Part shown: positions 11,893 through 23,615 of the stretch, one piece after another
Position numbering within the stretch: position 1 is the stretch's first letter
Layout: each line of letters starts with the position of its first letter
Source: Phallus indusiatus
Taxonomy: Eukaryota > Basidiomycota > Agaricomycetes > Phallales > Phallaceae
NCBI GenBank assembly: GCA_027605045.1
Contig: JAQFWX010000058.1
Location: forward strand, 173,831-237,830
Length of the DNA: 64,000 nt
Direction: 5' to 3'
Position numbers and translations under genes: made by a program
Notes under the pieces: generated by a model
Databases searched by the model: none
Told to the model about the DNA's origin: nothing
The model's input: the letters and a program-made list of their open reading frames with translations, nothing else

Positions 11893-12367
11893 AACATCAA
11901 CACAGTAGAGCGTAACTCCCAAAAGTACCTTGCCCCTTGCAGTAAAGTTATATTTTAACTTCGTGAAAAAAGGTCATAGGTCCTGCAGTTTTGTATCATG
12001 AGATGTCTGTACACGTCACGGACATATGTGCATCACCTTCGTTATGGAGCGACCGGACCGGCGGTACCATTACCTTAAAGTGACCGCTTGTCAAGTTCTT
12101 CTCCCTTCGCACTGGTATATGCGTACTCTCACCTGCCATGTGGATGTACGGTTGTGGACAGAATGGGTTAGGACCATAAAAAAGAAGACAGCTCAAAACA
12201 TGAAATTGACCGAAAAAATCTCATTTGAATGATGTCACATATAACATCACGAAAATCCCGACTATTAGGGCAAATATGCAAAGAAATGATAGCCCAACGA
12301 CCTGGATATTAGTAAAGCCTCATGTAAATGATGTTCACTGCACGGCAAATGAAAACCTTACCTACGC
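11893..12367. other. Intergenic spacer, BNR_4 to fungalysin
   Basis: Contains the upstream region of the BNR_4 gene and the 3' flank of the fungalysin gene. Short open frames at 11996-12232 on either strand have no family features. Nothing else seen. Confidence 0.5.
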
Positions 12368-15300
12368 CTAGCACTCTTTGGGAACAGTGAAATCCTAAAA
12401 AGATCAAGTTAAATAAATTCACAACGAGAAAGGGGAAGATGTGTTAATAATAACCTCTTTTCGATACCAACCGGGGCGAGAAAGAGTGGTTTGCAGAAGT
12501 TTCGCTTTCGCGCCCTAAATCAGAAGTCAAAACTCCGTCCGTAAAGAAAAATTAGCGACGAACAAGGCCTCTTTCGGCAAAACCTTTCCAGAGTGCACAG
12601 AAATTCTCTCCGCCGGTGAGAATTTTATCAGCTTGGATTATCGCGTCACGACCTTGAACGAAACTGTTGCATCAAAATGTCGTCATTCCAGGTACGGGGA
12701 ATATGGCATAGGGAGATAAAGTATACCTTGGGTTGCAGGGTTGCAGCTTCATCGCGTTAATAACGAGCCTTAGAAAGTGTAAGTTAGTATATGATATTAC
12801 GGAGAGTTGCAAAGAAAGAAAAATAATGATACAAACTGGATCATCAACGTATTCCCGTATCGTGGAACAAGAGGTGTACGCTCATCATGGTGAGCACCGT
12901 GTTTGACAGGCCGATAAAAGTCATTCGTGGGCATCGTACCATTGAGGCTGACTCTAGGTGGAAAACTGTCTTCAGCAAATCCATGCTTTTCCACAAGTTT
13001 GTGATTAACGACCCAGAGAATTTCCGCCCAGACTACCCCTATATTATGCTGTATAAGCACCGAAATTCAGAATGGTTGAATATGAAAGCTGGCAGAAAGA
13101 CGGACAACTGAATGAAGCTGATCGATTGATTGATATGTCAAAGGATTATCGTTCATATTCTATTCGTTTATGAGTAATATAAATTTCTAAAAGAATGGAG
13201 AAACAAACCAAGGAGTAAGGAAACTTTCTGATTCCTCTGGGGTTATTTGATGCCCAAGATGACATCACTGCATATGTATCTTGGAGCTTAGGATTACTGG
13301 TGACCATGATTGCAAACCAATCTATAAAAACCACGAATTCAGATGGTTCCATGGCCAACAATGTTTGGTTGTGACATACCGCCCCATCCTTCACCCATAC
13401 CGCCAGCTTCCTCCCCGCCTAGGCATCCAGAATTAGCAGGACCGCCAGTCAACCGAGTACTAAGACCATGCGTATATTCATGAATGGGAATTTCAGCGTC
13501 AAAATCACCGTCACGATAAGGATATGATACATCCCAAAGGAACATATGACATTGGCCACTTGATCCATCAGGTGGCTGGATAGGATGATAATGAATTAAC
13601 GGTGCAAGAAGGTAGCAGAAATTTTTCTTACAGTGACGAAATAAGCCTAAGCAGGATTTCAGGAAGACAACCTAAAAGCCAGGCGGTGCGCACATACATT
13701 ATTATATCCACTACCGTCTTGACCATATACAATAACAGCATCACGCTCCTTACCTCCTCGACCGTAATTATACGTCTGGAAATTTCCGCTAACCTCGTCA
13801 AATCCATATCTAAAATTTTATGTCGTTTTTTTTTCGTTCTTTTTAGAGTGATTTCGGAAATGCTTACAGGTACAAAAAGTCATGATATTGATTCAAAGTG
13901 TAGAACACCTGAGTTATGGATGCATCCGCAAAACTTCGAGCAAGCTGTAGCGGGTCGGCCCTTCCCCCGTTCAGACTATAGGGATAATCGAAATTAAGAG
14001 ATGAACCAGCATTTGGACGTGGATTGTTTTGCCACTGGTCGCCCCCCTTCCAGTTTGTCTGGGCCATGATCTAGTCATTGTCCAGAATGAGCCAAAAAAA
14101 ATAGTAAAATTGTAGAAAAGCGCATATACATACATTATTTCCTGCTGTCACGGTGAGCTGATACATGTCCGAGGAACCTGGATCACGGAAGCCCGACCCC
14201 ACCATGCTTGGCGGTACAAGTGATGTCGGTATCTTTTGCCATCCCTGCGGGCTCGCTCTAGAATCTGCGCTTTCTTTTTGCATAGATCTTTCGCCCTGAG
14301 AAGGGTCTCTGATACCCCATTTATATACGCGATATGTAGCAAGCCGCTGTACCGACTCCGAGGGGGACCAGCCATCAGACGCCCAATCAACCACGGAAAT
14401 AATATTGGAAGGATCAAGAATATCAATCGCGACCTCATACCAGTTGCTTTTCAGTTGCACCTCGAACTAAGGACAAGCAGATGTATGTAAGTTATTTTCT
14501 AAAATGCCGAAGAAGCTAAACGCACTTTCCAAACGAGTTTTAAATGGTTGGTAACGCTATCCGGGATTTGAATATAGGCCTTGTAAACGGGCACTACACC
14601 GATGACCTCCGGAACGTTTTTCAGTTCAAATCGGTCATATGATAAATTCAAGGAACGCGCCGAGATTCGAGACAAATATTGATCAAATTCTGAGTTTAAT
14701 ATACCCGCGAACGAAATTGAAGGTGCCGCAGCTATCATAAACGTGAGAACAGCTGGACGAGGATCCTCATCTGGTTTGTATCTAAAAGGGATGGTTATAT
14801 TTCGAAGAAGAAATCCACAATCAGCGTTGTAAGTTTCTTGCAGATCCACATGGACTCGTGATTGATTTGCTAACGTATTGCAGTAATCTTGGTAAATAGA
14901 AGGGGTGGTTGTGTCGGCGTTTTCGGGTGGCAAGGCCTCACCGCCGCGGAAGAACTATTGAGCAAAGTTAGCTGATTTACTTATTTTTGTTTAACTCGTT
15001 GGAACATCCTACTGAATCGCCATATGAAATGACCTCTCCCTTGAAGACATTGATGTTGATAAGCCCGTTGCAGACTTCAAAGTCATTCACAATTTGTTTC
15101 ACATAAACATGCGTTACACCAGTTCGAACGTCCGTATATGAATCATTACGAATCTCGTAACTTGTCGTTTGACTTGCAGTGTCGATATTCAGCAACAAAA
15201 TCTCTAGAAATTCTCGAGCAACGGCGAAAGGGTCAGAGTCAGAAGAGATGGGCTTGGAGAACGTTGACTGGTTGATGAGATGGGGAAGCAGAGACGTGAC

Positions 15301-15438
15301 AAAGGTCGCGTGGGGTAAGATAGGCTGAAATCTCAGAGATTTTCGATGAGAAAAAGGAATATCGGAATGTGCCAGAGAGATTATAGCAATATTTGCTGAT
15401 AACATCATGAGGAATGTCATTTTGAAGAGGGATGACAT
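12368..15438 (-). CDS. Fungalysin extracellular metalloprotease (M36)
   Basis: Secreted zinc endopeptidase of MEROPS family M36. The chosen start at 15438 ([19 protein letters not shown]) gives a signal peptide. An FTP-type propeptide follows ([19 protein letters not shown]). The mature part runs through [28 protein letters not shown] and [17 protein letters not shown] to the zinc site [12 protein letters not shown] (HExxH) and [14 protein letters not shown], which carries the third zinc ligand. The end reads [64 protein letters not shown] and DFTVPKEC, with the stop at 12368-12370. About a dozen introns were joined by family alignment; one (near 13050) has an unusual GTTGTC donor. All catalytic elements are present, so it should be active. 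An upstream in-frame Met at 15609 is less likely because it would bury the signal peptide. Confidence 0.93.
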
Positions 15439-16588
15439 AGCGGTGAGGCAGCTGGAACGGTAGAAAAATCTTGACAGTGTGCTTCCGTCAAACAGCCTAG
15501 CGGGTTTTATGGCGATATCTATCGCAGGCATTTCTTCTGAACAGAAACTGGCTGTCCTTCTTTGAAAATCGTCCTTGCGGCCCTCCGCAGATACTCTTTT
15601 TTTAGTCAACCGATTGTTAATAAATAGTCAGCGAACCCTGATTCGGTACTTGAGGGTAACGACATGTCCGTATGAATTGAATAGCAAGTAGTACTATCAA
15701 TGGCTCAAACCAGACGCACCCTACGATAGGACAATTCACTTTCCGAAAGTGTATGCGACAAGTAAATGGAAGAAGTAACTTACCGACTCACATCATTGAC
15801 ATAAGAGATTTTCGACATAAATAGACTCCATGTGACTTGAAAAAAAGTGATTTCTATTTTAGATACTTATGCTAGATTGAGTTAGTATATTACCGTTCCC
15901 AATGCCAATTCAAAAACAAAAAATAACAGACGCGTTTTTTTTTCAGACTCGCGCGGCTCCGCTCGCGTATGTGCATGCATCCATTTCTTGCCGACAACGT
16001 TTGATTGTGACGGTTTCGTCTGAGAAGTTGAAACTCTGCTTATACTTTTAGACGTCTTCCAATGTCTCTGAAGGGCATCTCAAAATACTTTTCGTCCAGA
16101 ATTCAAAGTGTCCGAACGCAGTTAGTAACAAGCTTGGCAAGGAACACGTCGAAAAGAGACGAACCCAGTATAATTTAGGCGTTCTATTTCCTTGGCCCGT
16201 ATTTTCACATTTTAATCCCACTTTCTTTCACAGTTAAACCATATTAGTGAGTGAATCAAAACTAATTTCAAAGTGAGGATGGAAGAAGACGACAACAAGC
16301 AACAAGGAGAGAGGGTCGGAGTTCAAAATTTGTATTCACAGTATATAGTACCTTGAGCAAACGGGAAAAAAAGAATTATATATTGTTTATATGCACACAA
16401 CCAGGGGAAAGCTCTATAAACAAAGCAAGTTCGACAGCAAATACATGAGTGAGAGAGAGAGGGAGAGAAAAAATCATAGCGATGTGGTAAAGTATGTAAA
16501 CAATGCGTTACCCCAGAAAAAAAGCCAGTAAGAAAAAATATGCAGAGTTATGCGAGTAAAGGAAAGAGATAGTATAATTGGGGGTATA
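15439..16588. other. Intergenic stretch with fungalysin promoter side
   Basis: No gene seen. It carries a GA-rich microsatellite near 16446-16468 and a T/A-rich tract. Minus-strand reading upstream of 15438 is the expected fungalysin promoter. Confidence 0.5.
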
Positions 16589-18778
16589 TCATGAGGAGCG
16601 TTTTAAATCAAGGTCGAGAGATGGTATAGAGAGAGTATTATCACCCTCAGGTGATGTCTTTAGGCGAAGCAAATTGACAGGTGCACCATTAACGTATGGG
16701 AAAGCGTCCAAACCGATCCAATGAGGCGCGCAACCGTCATCCGAGCTAAACGATGGTGAAAGCCTATTGTTTTTTTTTTTTTTCAAGAAATTAGGGACAG
16801 AGACAAACAAATAATAATATAAAAAGTTGTACCGGTATGTATCGTTACTCACGGACCAAACCGCCATCTTTTTAGTCGGTCTTCCTTGAAGCGTCTTAAG
16901 CGCGTCAATCCCATCAATTATGTACTTGGAAGCATAAAGGGATCCGTCATCCACTTCAAGCTCGATTGTTGCGCCTCGATCCTCGCTTCCATCGTCGCGG
17001 ACCCAACGACCAGAAAGATGCTCTTCTACTTCTTCAGCAAGAACGGTATCAAAGGCGGGCATAAGCTCATTGACGGCCATCTCGGTTATGTCTCCTACTA
17101 AAGAGGTTGTCCCGGCTGATAGGACTACTATCGCGACGGAACGGGTTGGAATTAGTGTGAATCCGGCTTGGTGGGACATAATATCTCCAACTGTGAACAA
17201 TAGTTGAGAAAGAGAGAAAGAGAAAGCATTTAAAACGAAATACGCACGTTTCTGATATAAACTGATAGTTTTATCCTTGACTTTCGAGTCTTTACCGGAG
17301 GAGTATTTATGTCTATATATTTCCCACGGCATTCCGACGGACGTATAACCATCCCATTCGTTATGGAGAGGTCTAAGCCATTCACGTATCGCAATTGGAG
17401 GAAGTATGGGATTATGATCATTCAGTAAAGCAGTGGCAAGGATGATGAAATCCGATAGTGATGAAATCTGGCCGATTGCAGGATTGGTTATTCCAAAATC
17501 CAAGTACTAGAGTACACGAAACGTCAACATTGTTAACCAAAAATGAAAAAGTGAACTATTTTACCGTCTCGTCAGGTCGGGATTTAGAAACCACGGCATT
17601 GCTTTCGTGTTTACCAGAGACGAGAAAAGTACTCTGAGCGAACTCCAAAGGCCCAAATATATCGCGGTCGAGCAATTCAGCATGCGAGAGTTGGGTTACT
17701 TCTTCATTTCCCAATTTTTCTCTGTGTAGTTTATCCGCGAGACGGTTTACAAGACCGAGGAGAGCATAACCGGTGTTTGAATAAACGGGGTATGTGTAAG
17801 GAGCGGCCACCCACTCGTCATTATATATCGCCTCGAGCAGGGTATTTATATTAGGGATAGGCACGCCGTTGTATGGTGGGGAACCTTTACCCTGGAGAGT
17901 TTTTGGCCAGGTGAGTTTGGCATCGCCGTGAGGCCAGTCTCGCCCAATCCCGGACATGTGAGAAAGTAATTGGCGAATTGTGATGGAATCCATCAATTCT
18001 GAATTGGGGGATCCAGGGAATGTTATTGTGTGCTTAAGATATTTAGATATGGGGTCATCTCTAAAAATATTAAGTTAGTAAAGAAAGCGTAAAACAAGTC
18101 GATAGAACTGCCATACAAGTTCAGCGCGCCGTCCCTTCTCAGAATAAAAGTCTCTAGGGCGGTGAATAGTTTGGAGACACTTGCGATGCGGAACATGGAT
18201 TTGCGGTTTATTAATCGAGATGAGTCGTTAGCTTTGAGATAGCCATGGAAGTCTTCAAAAAGAGGGCCCCTGGGAGTGACAACTGCAAATGCGACCGAGT
18301 CCATCTCGCCTGTTTTATTCTTTTCTTGATAATAATCTTCAAGCTTAGACTTGAAAGAATCTATGGCAGTTTGGATCCGAGGCTGATTTCTCGAGGGCGG
18401 ATAGATTGAAAATAGATTTGGCAGGGGTGCCGGACATACGTCAGACGCGGCAGCCGAAGGGATTGGTCGTGGAGCAGCAACAGGAGAGCTGAAGGCATAA
18501 AAGGTGAAGTATACCATGACGGCATTAAAAAATAGACTAAACAGTAGGATAGTGGTGTATGATCGACTTTTTCTAAAGAAAGCAGAAGCAGGCCGAGTGG
18601 GATTGGAGCTGTTCGTGCTGTTAGTGTCCCTTCCGAGAGACTTTCCGTTATGGTCATTATCGAGCTTTGAGTACATTGAAAGAGTAGTGTTTTGTGGAGA
18701 ACGCACAGAGTTTGGTAGAGGCAGATATATGTGTTGAGGACGCCACCATTGTCGCAATGATGTAACCAGAGAGCTCAT
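16589..18778 (-). CDS. Membrane-anchored beta-lactamase-like serine hydrolase
   Basis: Start MSSLVTSLRQWWRP at 18778. Residues about 74-95 (TTILLFSLFFNAVMVYFTFYAF) form a single membrane segment after a basic stretch, fitting a type II membrane protein or uncleaved signal anchor. The beta-lactamase/transpeptidase-like domain (PF00144) has the nucleophile motif SVSK inside MFRIASVSKLFTALE, then IRQLLSHMSGI and the YSN motif in YPVYSNTGYALLG. A late block, GDIMSHQAGFTLIP, matches the usual third motif region. The C-terminal half ends GAPVNLLRLKTSPEGD and DLDLKRSS. Introns interrupt near 18115-18060, 17560-17510, 17245-17195 and 16850-16760. The SxxK and YxN residues predict an active serine hydrolase (esterase, peptidase or lactonase type); the substrate is unknown. 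Such fungal proteins do not imply antibiotic resistance. The gene looks intact. Confidence 0.85.
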
Positions 18779-19561
18779 CGTGATGACAGGCTGTTCAGTG
18801 GAGCTAACGGACTAGACCCTCAACAAAGACTTGGTTTGTTATATAGTCGAGTTCCCCACGTGATCGCAGCGTGCTAGCTGGAGGTGAGGTGGAGTTTGAA
18901 TATCTGGAGGTGAAGGAGGAAAATAAACAAACGAATGTTCCCTGGCTGGCTTGTGGCTGGCTAGATGGAAATGGGCGCTGTTTTCTAGAATATTCTTTAG
19001 ATGATGGGCTTTCACTTACATGCTAGCAAAACTCTATCAAATCAATATGTAAAAGGAGTAAACAATAACGAAAGTAAGGAGTAGACAAGAAGGCGGATTT
19101 TCCGTCTGGACACCGCTTCAGCGCGTCCAAAACAGACGATGGCCAGGAACCGGAACCTTCTGGCGCTTATTGTATTAGCGCCCAAAAATAAGGGCTTGTC
19201 ACACACTAGCATCGAGCTTCGTTCAATAAATCATTTCTTAGTTTTATTTTCAATATCAAGTTCGTTGCATTTCGGTAGCGTTTCAGTCGAGGGTAGCCTA
19301 TTGTGGGGTGGCAACATGGTATGTATGGGCAAACAACGTTGACTATCATTGGCTTTCATAAACGATTCATTTGCTCCCGGCGGTCACCGGTCACCATACA
19401 AGAAGTATCATTCTGTTGTGCCAAACGTGGCAAATCTTATTCACGCAGCACGCTATTTTCAAGTCCCCGAGTATTTCCACAGGGGTATACAATTAAGAAA
19501 GCCAATGTTAACTACTCCGCTGTTTTGAACCCCAAACAAACGTCTTGCGTCGTATCGTAGT
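18779..19561. other. Intergenic stretch left of the segmental repeat array
   Basis: Contains the promoter side of the serine-hydrolase gene. The short open frame at 19139-19342 and its overlaps have no recognisable features. Nothing else seen. Confidence 0.5.
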
Positions 19562-22444
19562 CTGCTATACATAGGTCCAGGCTTTTATTTACGTCTGTTG
19601 TTCTACATATTAACACTCAAACCTGCGATGTTCCTCGTGGTCAAATTCAGCCCCCGAGTGTAGTCAAAAAATGAATGACTTAATTATCATCACCTATGAC
19701 GAACCTCCTATTGAACCTTTCAGCTCCTTTTCATTTCGACCAAGTATTAGTGGAGCTACATATAAAGGCGCTTCGCTTGCAAAACGAAGCATTGTTTTAC
19801 TCCTCTCACCTATTAGTCGTCATTGCATCATCCCTACTTGAAACTAAAGAAACGTGTTCGGAAGCTTTAATACATCGCTAAGGGAACTACTTCTATCCCT
19901 TTCCCCCTAGCTAACGAATGTTATGACAGTTGGGGCGTACGCTATGAATCACCCCAGCTGCAAACACCGCTTTAGCCGTCTACTAGTATACGAGTCATCG
20001 ACAAACTCTCGTAGCACCTCATTCTTTGCCATTATAATTCCAGTTCGCGGGGCAAAGAAGGCTATTCGTTAGCGTGTTAGCCATGGGATCGGATTTTAGT
20101 TTTCTTGAACACGCAAACTCCTAATAGAGGAGGAGGCAACGCAATTTCCCCTGGACCGTAACGAGCTCCGGAAGCTTCCCTGAAAAAAGCGTGGTGAAGG
20201 AGTATCGTCGGTTAGAGAAAGGGCATCGTACGATTCTCCTTACGCCATAAACACTCCCGAATCCACATATAGTATTATTCTTCTCCTCAAAATTTCAACT
20301 CTCTCTTCTTTGCCCACTTCGGCTCGCATGCCACAGGAAATGTTTGACTTGACACCTTTTTCTTCCCCATAATTTCGTATGTGAACACGGAAACCCGCCA
20401 CATTCTGGCTGTCTTGAGTAAGCTTTTGTAACTTTTATTTGATTCATCGTATAAGCGCATCTGAAATTCATTATTAGGGATGTGTTATTGACAAAAGAGA
20501 ACAATTCCGCAATCACTGATGTTCCCAAGATCTTGCCAAAAAGGTAAGAAACGGTTATATATAATGTGAGCCAGAGCTAAAGATAATGTAACTATTTTGT
20601 GCAGCCGATCTTTCGTCTATCGATATGGGCCTTACATTCTATACCGAATACACTTTTCTTGTCGACAATACTAAATGTGCATAGCCCCCTGCGAAAGGTA
20701 TATAAACCTTACTTTGAGAATGTATTCCCAAGTTTCTGGTCCTGTGTAAACTATGTTGAACCCATCAACGTTCAATACCACGAACCCAGCATTCCAGCTA
20801 GAGTTGAGCGAAAGCAAGTATGGTCTTTTCTCTTTTGTATTGCGTTCTCTTCTTGATGGTGATTCTTCAGTCGTTTGTTCTCTTATGCATGCGTTATAGG
20901 TTCTGTGCTATACGTTTACGATTATTGTGGGCGTCGTTGTTTGAACTTTCACCTTTCAATCCTCAATTAAAGATCCTAGCATTGACATTGGACAGAGAAA
21001 TAGAATTAATTTGGAAACGAAAGTTCACTTTACCAACGTTGCTCTATATTTTCTTGCGCTATTCGACATTTTTCGTGATAATATTCTCAATAGGTAAGTA
21101 AAGCATTTCACTCTGCGCTTTTACATCTAATTTAAGAATTTCGGTCAGGATCGTTTTTTCCTCGTGAATATAAGGTACATAGTACTTCGCCATTCTTTAC
21201 TCTGATAAAATAACTCGTTTTTAGCTTTCGTGAGTAGTTCAACTCTCGATACTACTGCATCGGAAGTCTAGTCAACGAGCTGTTAGATGCTTAGTGTTGA
21301 TTGACATTGCGGGAACGATAGCCCTCTGCGTTCTGTTCAGTAAGCAGTGACCGCCTTATTTATAGTATCAAATATCTGGCTCATAAACTCACTTGAGCTA
21401 TCGGTGGTACGCCCGCGAAACTTACGCTCAGCCTGAGGACAGCTATCAGCTAAATATAGCTTTTCTATAGCTATCATATCCCTTCGAATCGTAGCGTTAT
21501 ACAACCGCAATAAATGCATGATAGTTCTCTTGGCATCGCTGAACATATTACAGATGATCCTCCTTATTTATACTCAAGGTATCTTGATCTCGGTCATCCT
21601 GTATTTCAAGATGACAGTACTAACAAAGATAACCCGTTCTCCTTCTACTAGTCATCGGGAGTGACGCCAAACTCACCAAGAATGAGAAATGTACGTAATG
21701 AATCACGTTCCTGGAATTCAAACTTCTCATCAACGATTCGTCTCTATTCATAATTGTTAGCCCAGTGCGAATTGGACAACAATATTGTTTCGGCAGTTTA
21801 CAGTAAAAGTTTTACTTTTGAATACTATATGATTGTGATTGATTTTCACCCCTTAATAGTAAGATTATCGTGGATTCCACTCGCTATCGAAACTTCTCTG
21901 CTCAGTTTGACTATGTGTCGAATATATTGGTTACGACGGCGCATATCAACCGTACTACCGCCCTTCCTTCAACTGATCGCACGAGATGGTATGATGTATT
22001 ATGTCGTGATTTGCATGATATATATAATCAACATTTTGAATCACTCGGTATGTTTCTCCCTTTTTCTCAATGGTGGAATTGGCTAAAGAAAATTTCACTG
22101 ATAGTATAACATAGACGCTTTGAAAATATTCGGAGTATAGTACGTCTTTTCATTCACTCAAATATCAATTCTTTAAATCTCATGTATATTAAGTCTTGGA
22201 GTATCACTTCCCTCCTTAACAACATGTCGTCTCACACTGAACCTGCAATATCTTGGTCACTACACTAGTTCTGTAATATCTGGGTACTACGACACCGCAG
22301 GACAACGGACGGACCGCGGTCTATTTACGACCTGTCCTTCTCGATTCAGGTTTACGCCTGTGGATGTTGGTTCATGGTTGACTGGAGAACGTTGGGGAAT
22401 GCTTGAAGGTATTCCCACGGCGCAGACAATGGGCAACTCAGTGG
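19562..22444 (+). repeat. Segmental duplication unit A (about 2.9 kb)
   Basis: First of three direct, visibly near-identical units. Landmarks shared with unit C include ACATATTAACACTCAAACC followed by TGCGATGTTCCTCGTGG (19605-19640 and 25570-25607). All three units share the GACAGTTGGGGCGTAC-like block, the TATATAAA promoter and the whole DUF6533 gene. Unit A lacks the final 200 or so bases of the unit: at 22444/22445 its gene end joins directly to the internal TAATACATCGCTAAGG sequence of unit B. Confidence 0.85.
20699..20706 (+). promoter_or_regulatory. TATA box of DUF6533 gene A
   Basis: TATATAAA, first base 54 bp before the ATG at 20753. The same octamer stands exactly 54 bp before the ATG in units B and C, which supports both the promoter and the start codons. 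Confidence 0.7.
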
Positions 22445-22458
22445 TAATACATCGCTAA
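20753..22458 (+). CDS. DUF6533 membrane protein, array copy A
   Basis: Start MLNPSTFNTTNPAFQLELSE; exon 1 ends at a GTATGG donor. Exon 2 encodes RLFSYACVIGSVLYVYDY (first membrane segment). After an intron ending CCTAG the family hallmark LTLDREIELIWKRKFTLPTL follows, then LYIFLRYSTFF. Later blocks are LVLIDIAGTIALCVLF, AIISLRIVALYNRNKCM, LSWIPLAIETSLLSLTMCRI, FLQLIARDGMMYYVV and the tail RFRFTPVDVGSWLTGERWG. Several hydrophobic segments predict a multi-spanning membrane protein with a cytoplasmic tail; function unknown. A 4-base difference from copy B near 21440 falls inside a probable intron (GTACGC to TTCTATAG), so it need not break the frame. The last residues (VVIHR) are encoded by sequence belonging to the next repeat unit. 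Confidence 0.7.
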
Positions 22459-22473
22459 GGGAAGTGCTTCTAT

Positions 22474-22772
22474 GGGCTAGGTGCCGGCCGGCTCCAGCAT
22501 CCCGTTCGATCTTTTGCTATTTCTTTCCCATCGTCTTACCCTGACGCTTGTCACATTCAGGTGTCATCCAGGTCTCCCCCGCTGTTTCCCTCTTTTATTT
22601 CCTTGTAGATTGGTTTTCTCCTTTGTTCAGAGCCTATCGTATTTCAGAGCACATTACGTATTATTCAAATCGCATGTAGATACAGCAGTCGTCACAAATT
22701 GAGTAGAATTTCACCCCGCAAATGCGCGGAGCAGACAGAGGGTCCCAATCGTGGAGAGGAGGAGCCCGCCCA
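22474..22772. other. Unit-B-specific 299-bp replacement
   Basis: Compared with units A and C, the short stretch between the CTTCTAT block and the CCTAG(C/G)TAACGAATG block is replaced by 299 bp of different, more GC-rich DNA that starts GGGCTAGGTGCCGGCCGG. No terminal inverted repeat or open frame of known type was seen, so its origin (filler, small transposon or captured DNA) is unclear. Confidence 0.6.
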
Positions 22773-23561
22773 CCTAGGTAACGAATGTTATCACAGTTGG
22801 GGCGTACGCTATCAATCACCCCAGCTGGAGGCGCCGCTTTAGCCATTTGCTATACGAGCTAGTCATCGACAAACTCTCATTGCCATTATAATTCCAGATA
22901 CCCCCCCGACGTTCACGTCCTTAGTATCGGGCAGAAAAGGCTATTCGTTAGCGCGTTAGTCATAAAATCGTTTAGTTTTCTTGAACACTCAAGCTACTCA
23001 AGGTCCTAATGGTAGAGGAGGCAACGCAATTTCCCCTGCGCCGTAATGAGCTCCGGAAACTTCCCTGAAAATACTGTGATGAAGGCGTCGTCGGTTAGAG
23101 AAAGCAGATCGTACGATTCCCCTTATGCCATAAACACTCCCAAATCCACGTGTGGTATTATTCTTCTCCTCAAAATTTTTCCTTGCCTACGTCGGCTCGC
23201 ATGCCCGGAAATGTTTGACTCGACACCTTTTTCTTCTCCATAATTTCATATGCGAACCTAGAAACCCGCCACATTCTGGCTGTCTTGAGTAAGCTTTTTG
23301 TAGCTTTTATTTGATTCATCATTCGCGGATTTGAAATTCGTTATTAATTGACAAAAGAGAACAATTCCGCGATCACTCACGCATTCAAAATTCTGCTTAA
23401 TGAGTAAGAAACGCTTATATATACATATATATGTCTGAGCCAGAGCTAAAGACAATGCAACTACTTTTTGCAGCCGATATTTCGTCTATCGATATGGGCC
23501 TTAAGATTTATATCGAATACACTCGTCGACTATATTAAATGTGCATAGCCCCTACGAAAGG

Positions 23562-23569
23562 TATATAAA
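23562..23569 (+). promoter_or_regulatory. TATA box of DUF6533 gene B
   Basis: TATATAAA, 54 bp before the ATG at 23616, same spacing as in copies A and C. Confidence 0.7.
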
Positions 23570-23615
23570 CCTCACTCTGAGAATGTATTCCTAAGTTTCT
23601 GGTCTTGTGTGAACT

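Noticed and set aside
21430..21455. 4-base difference that seemed to break the frame of DUF6533 gene A
   Set aside because: Comparison of the copies places it inside an intron running from a GT after the CGGTG block to TTCTATAG, so it need not affect the protein.
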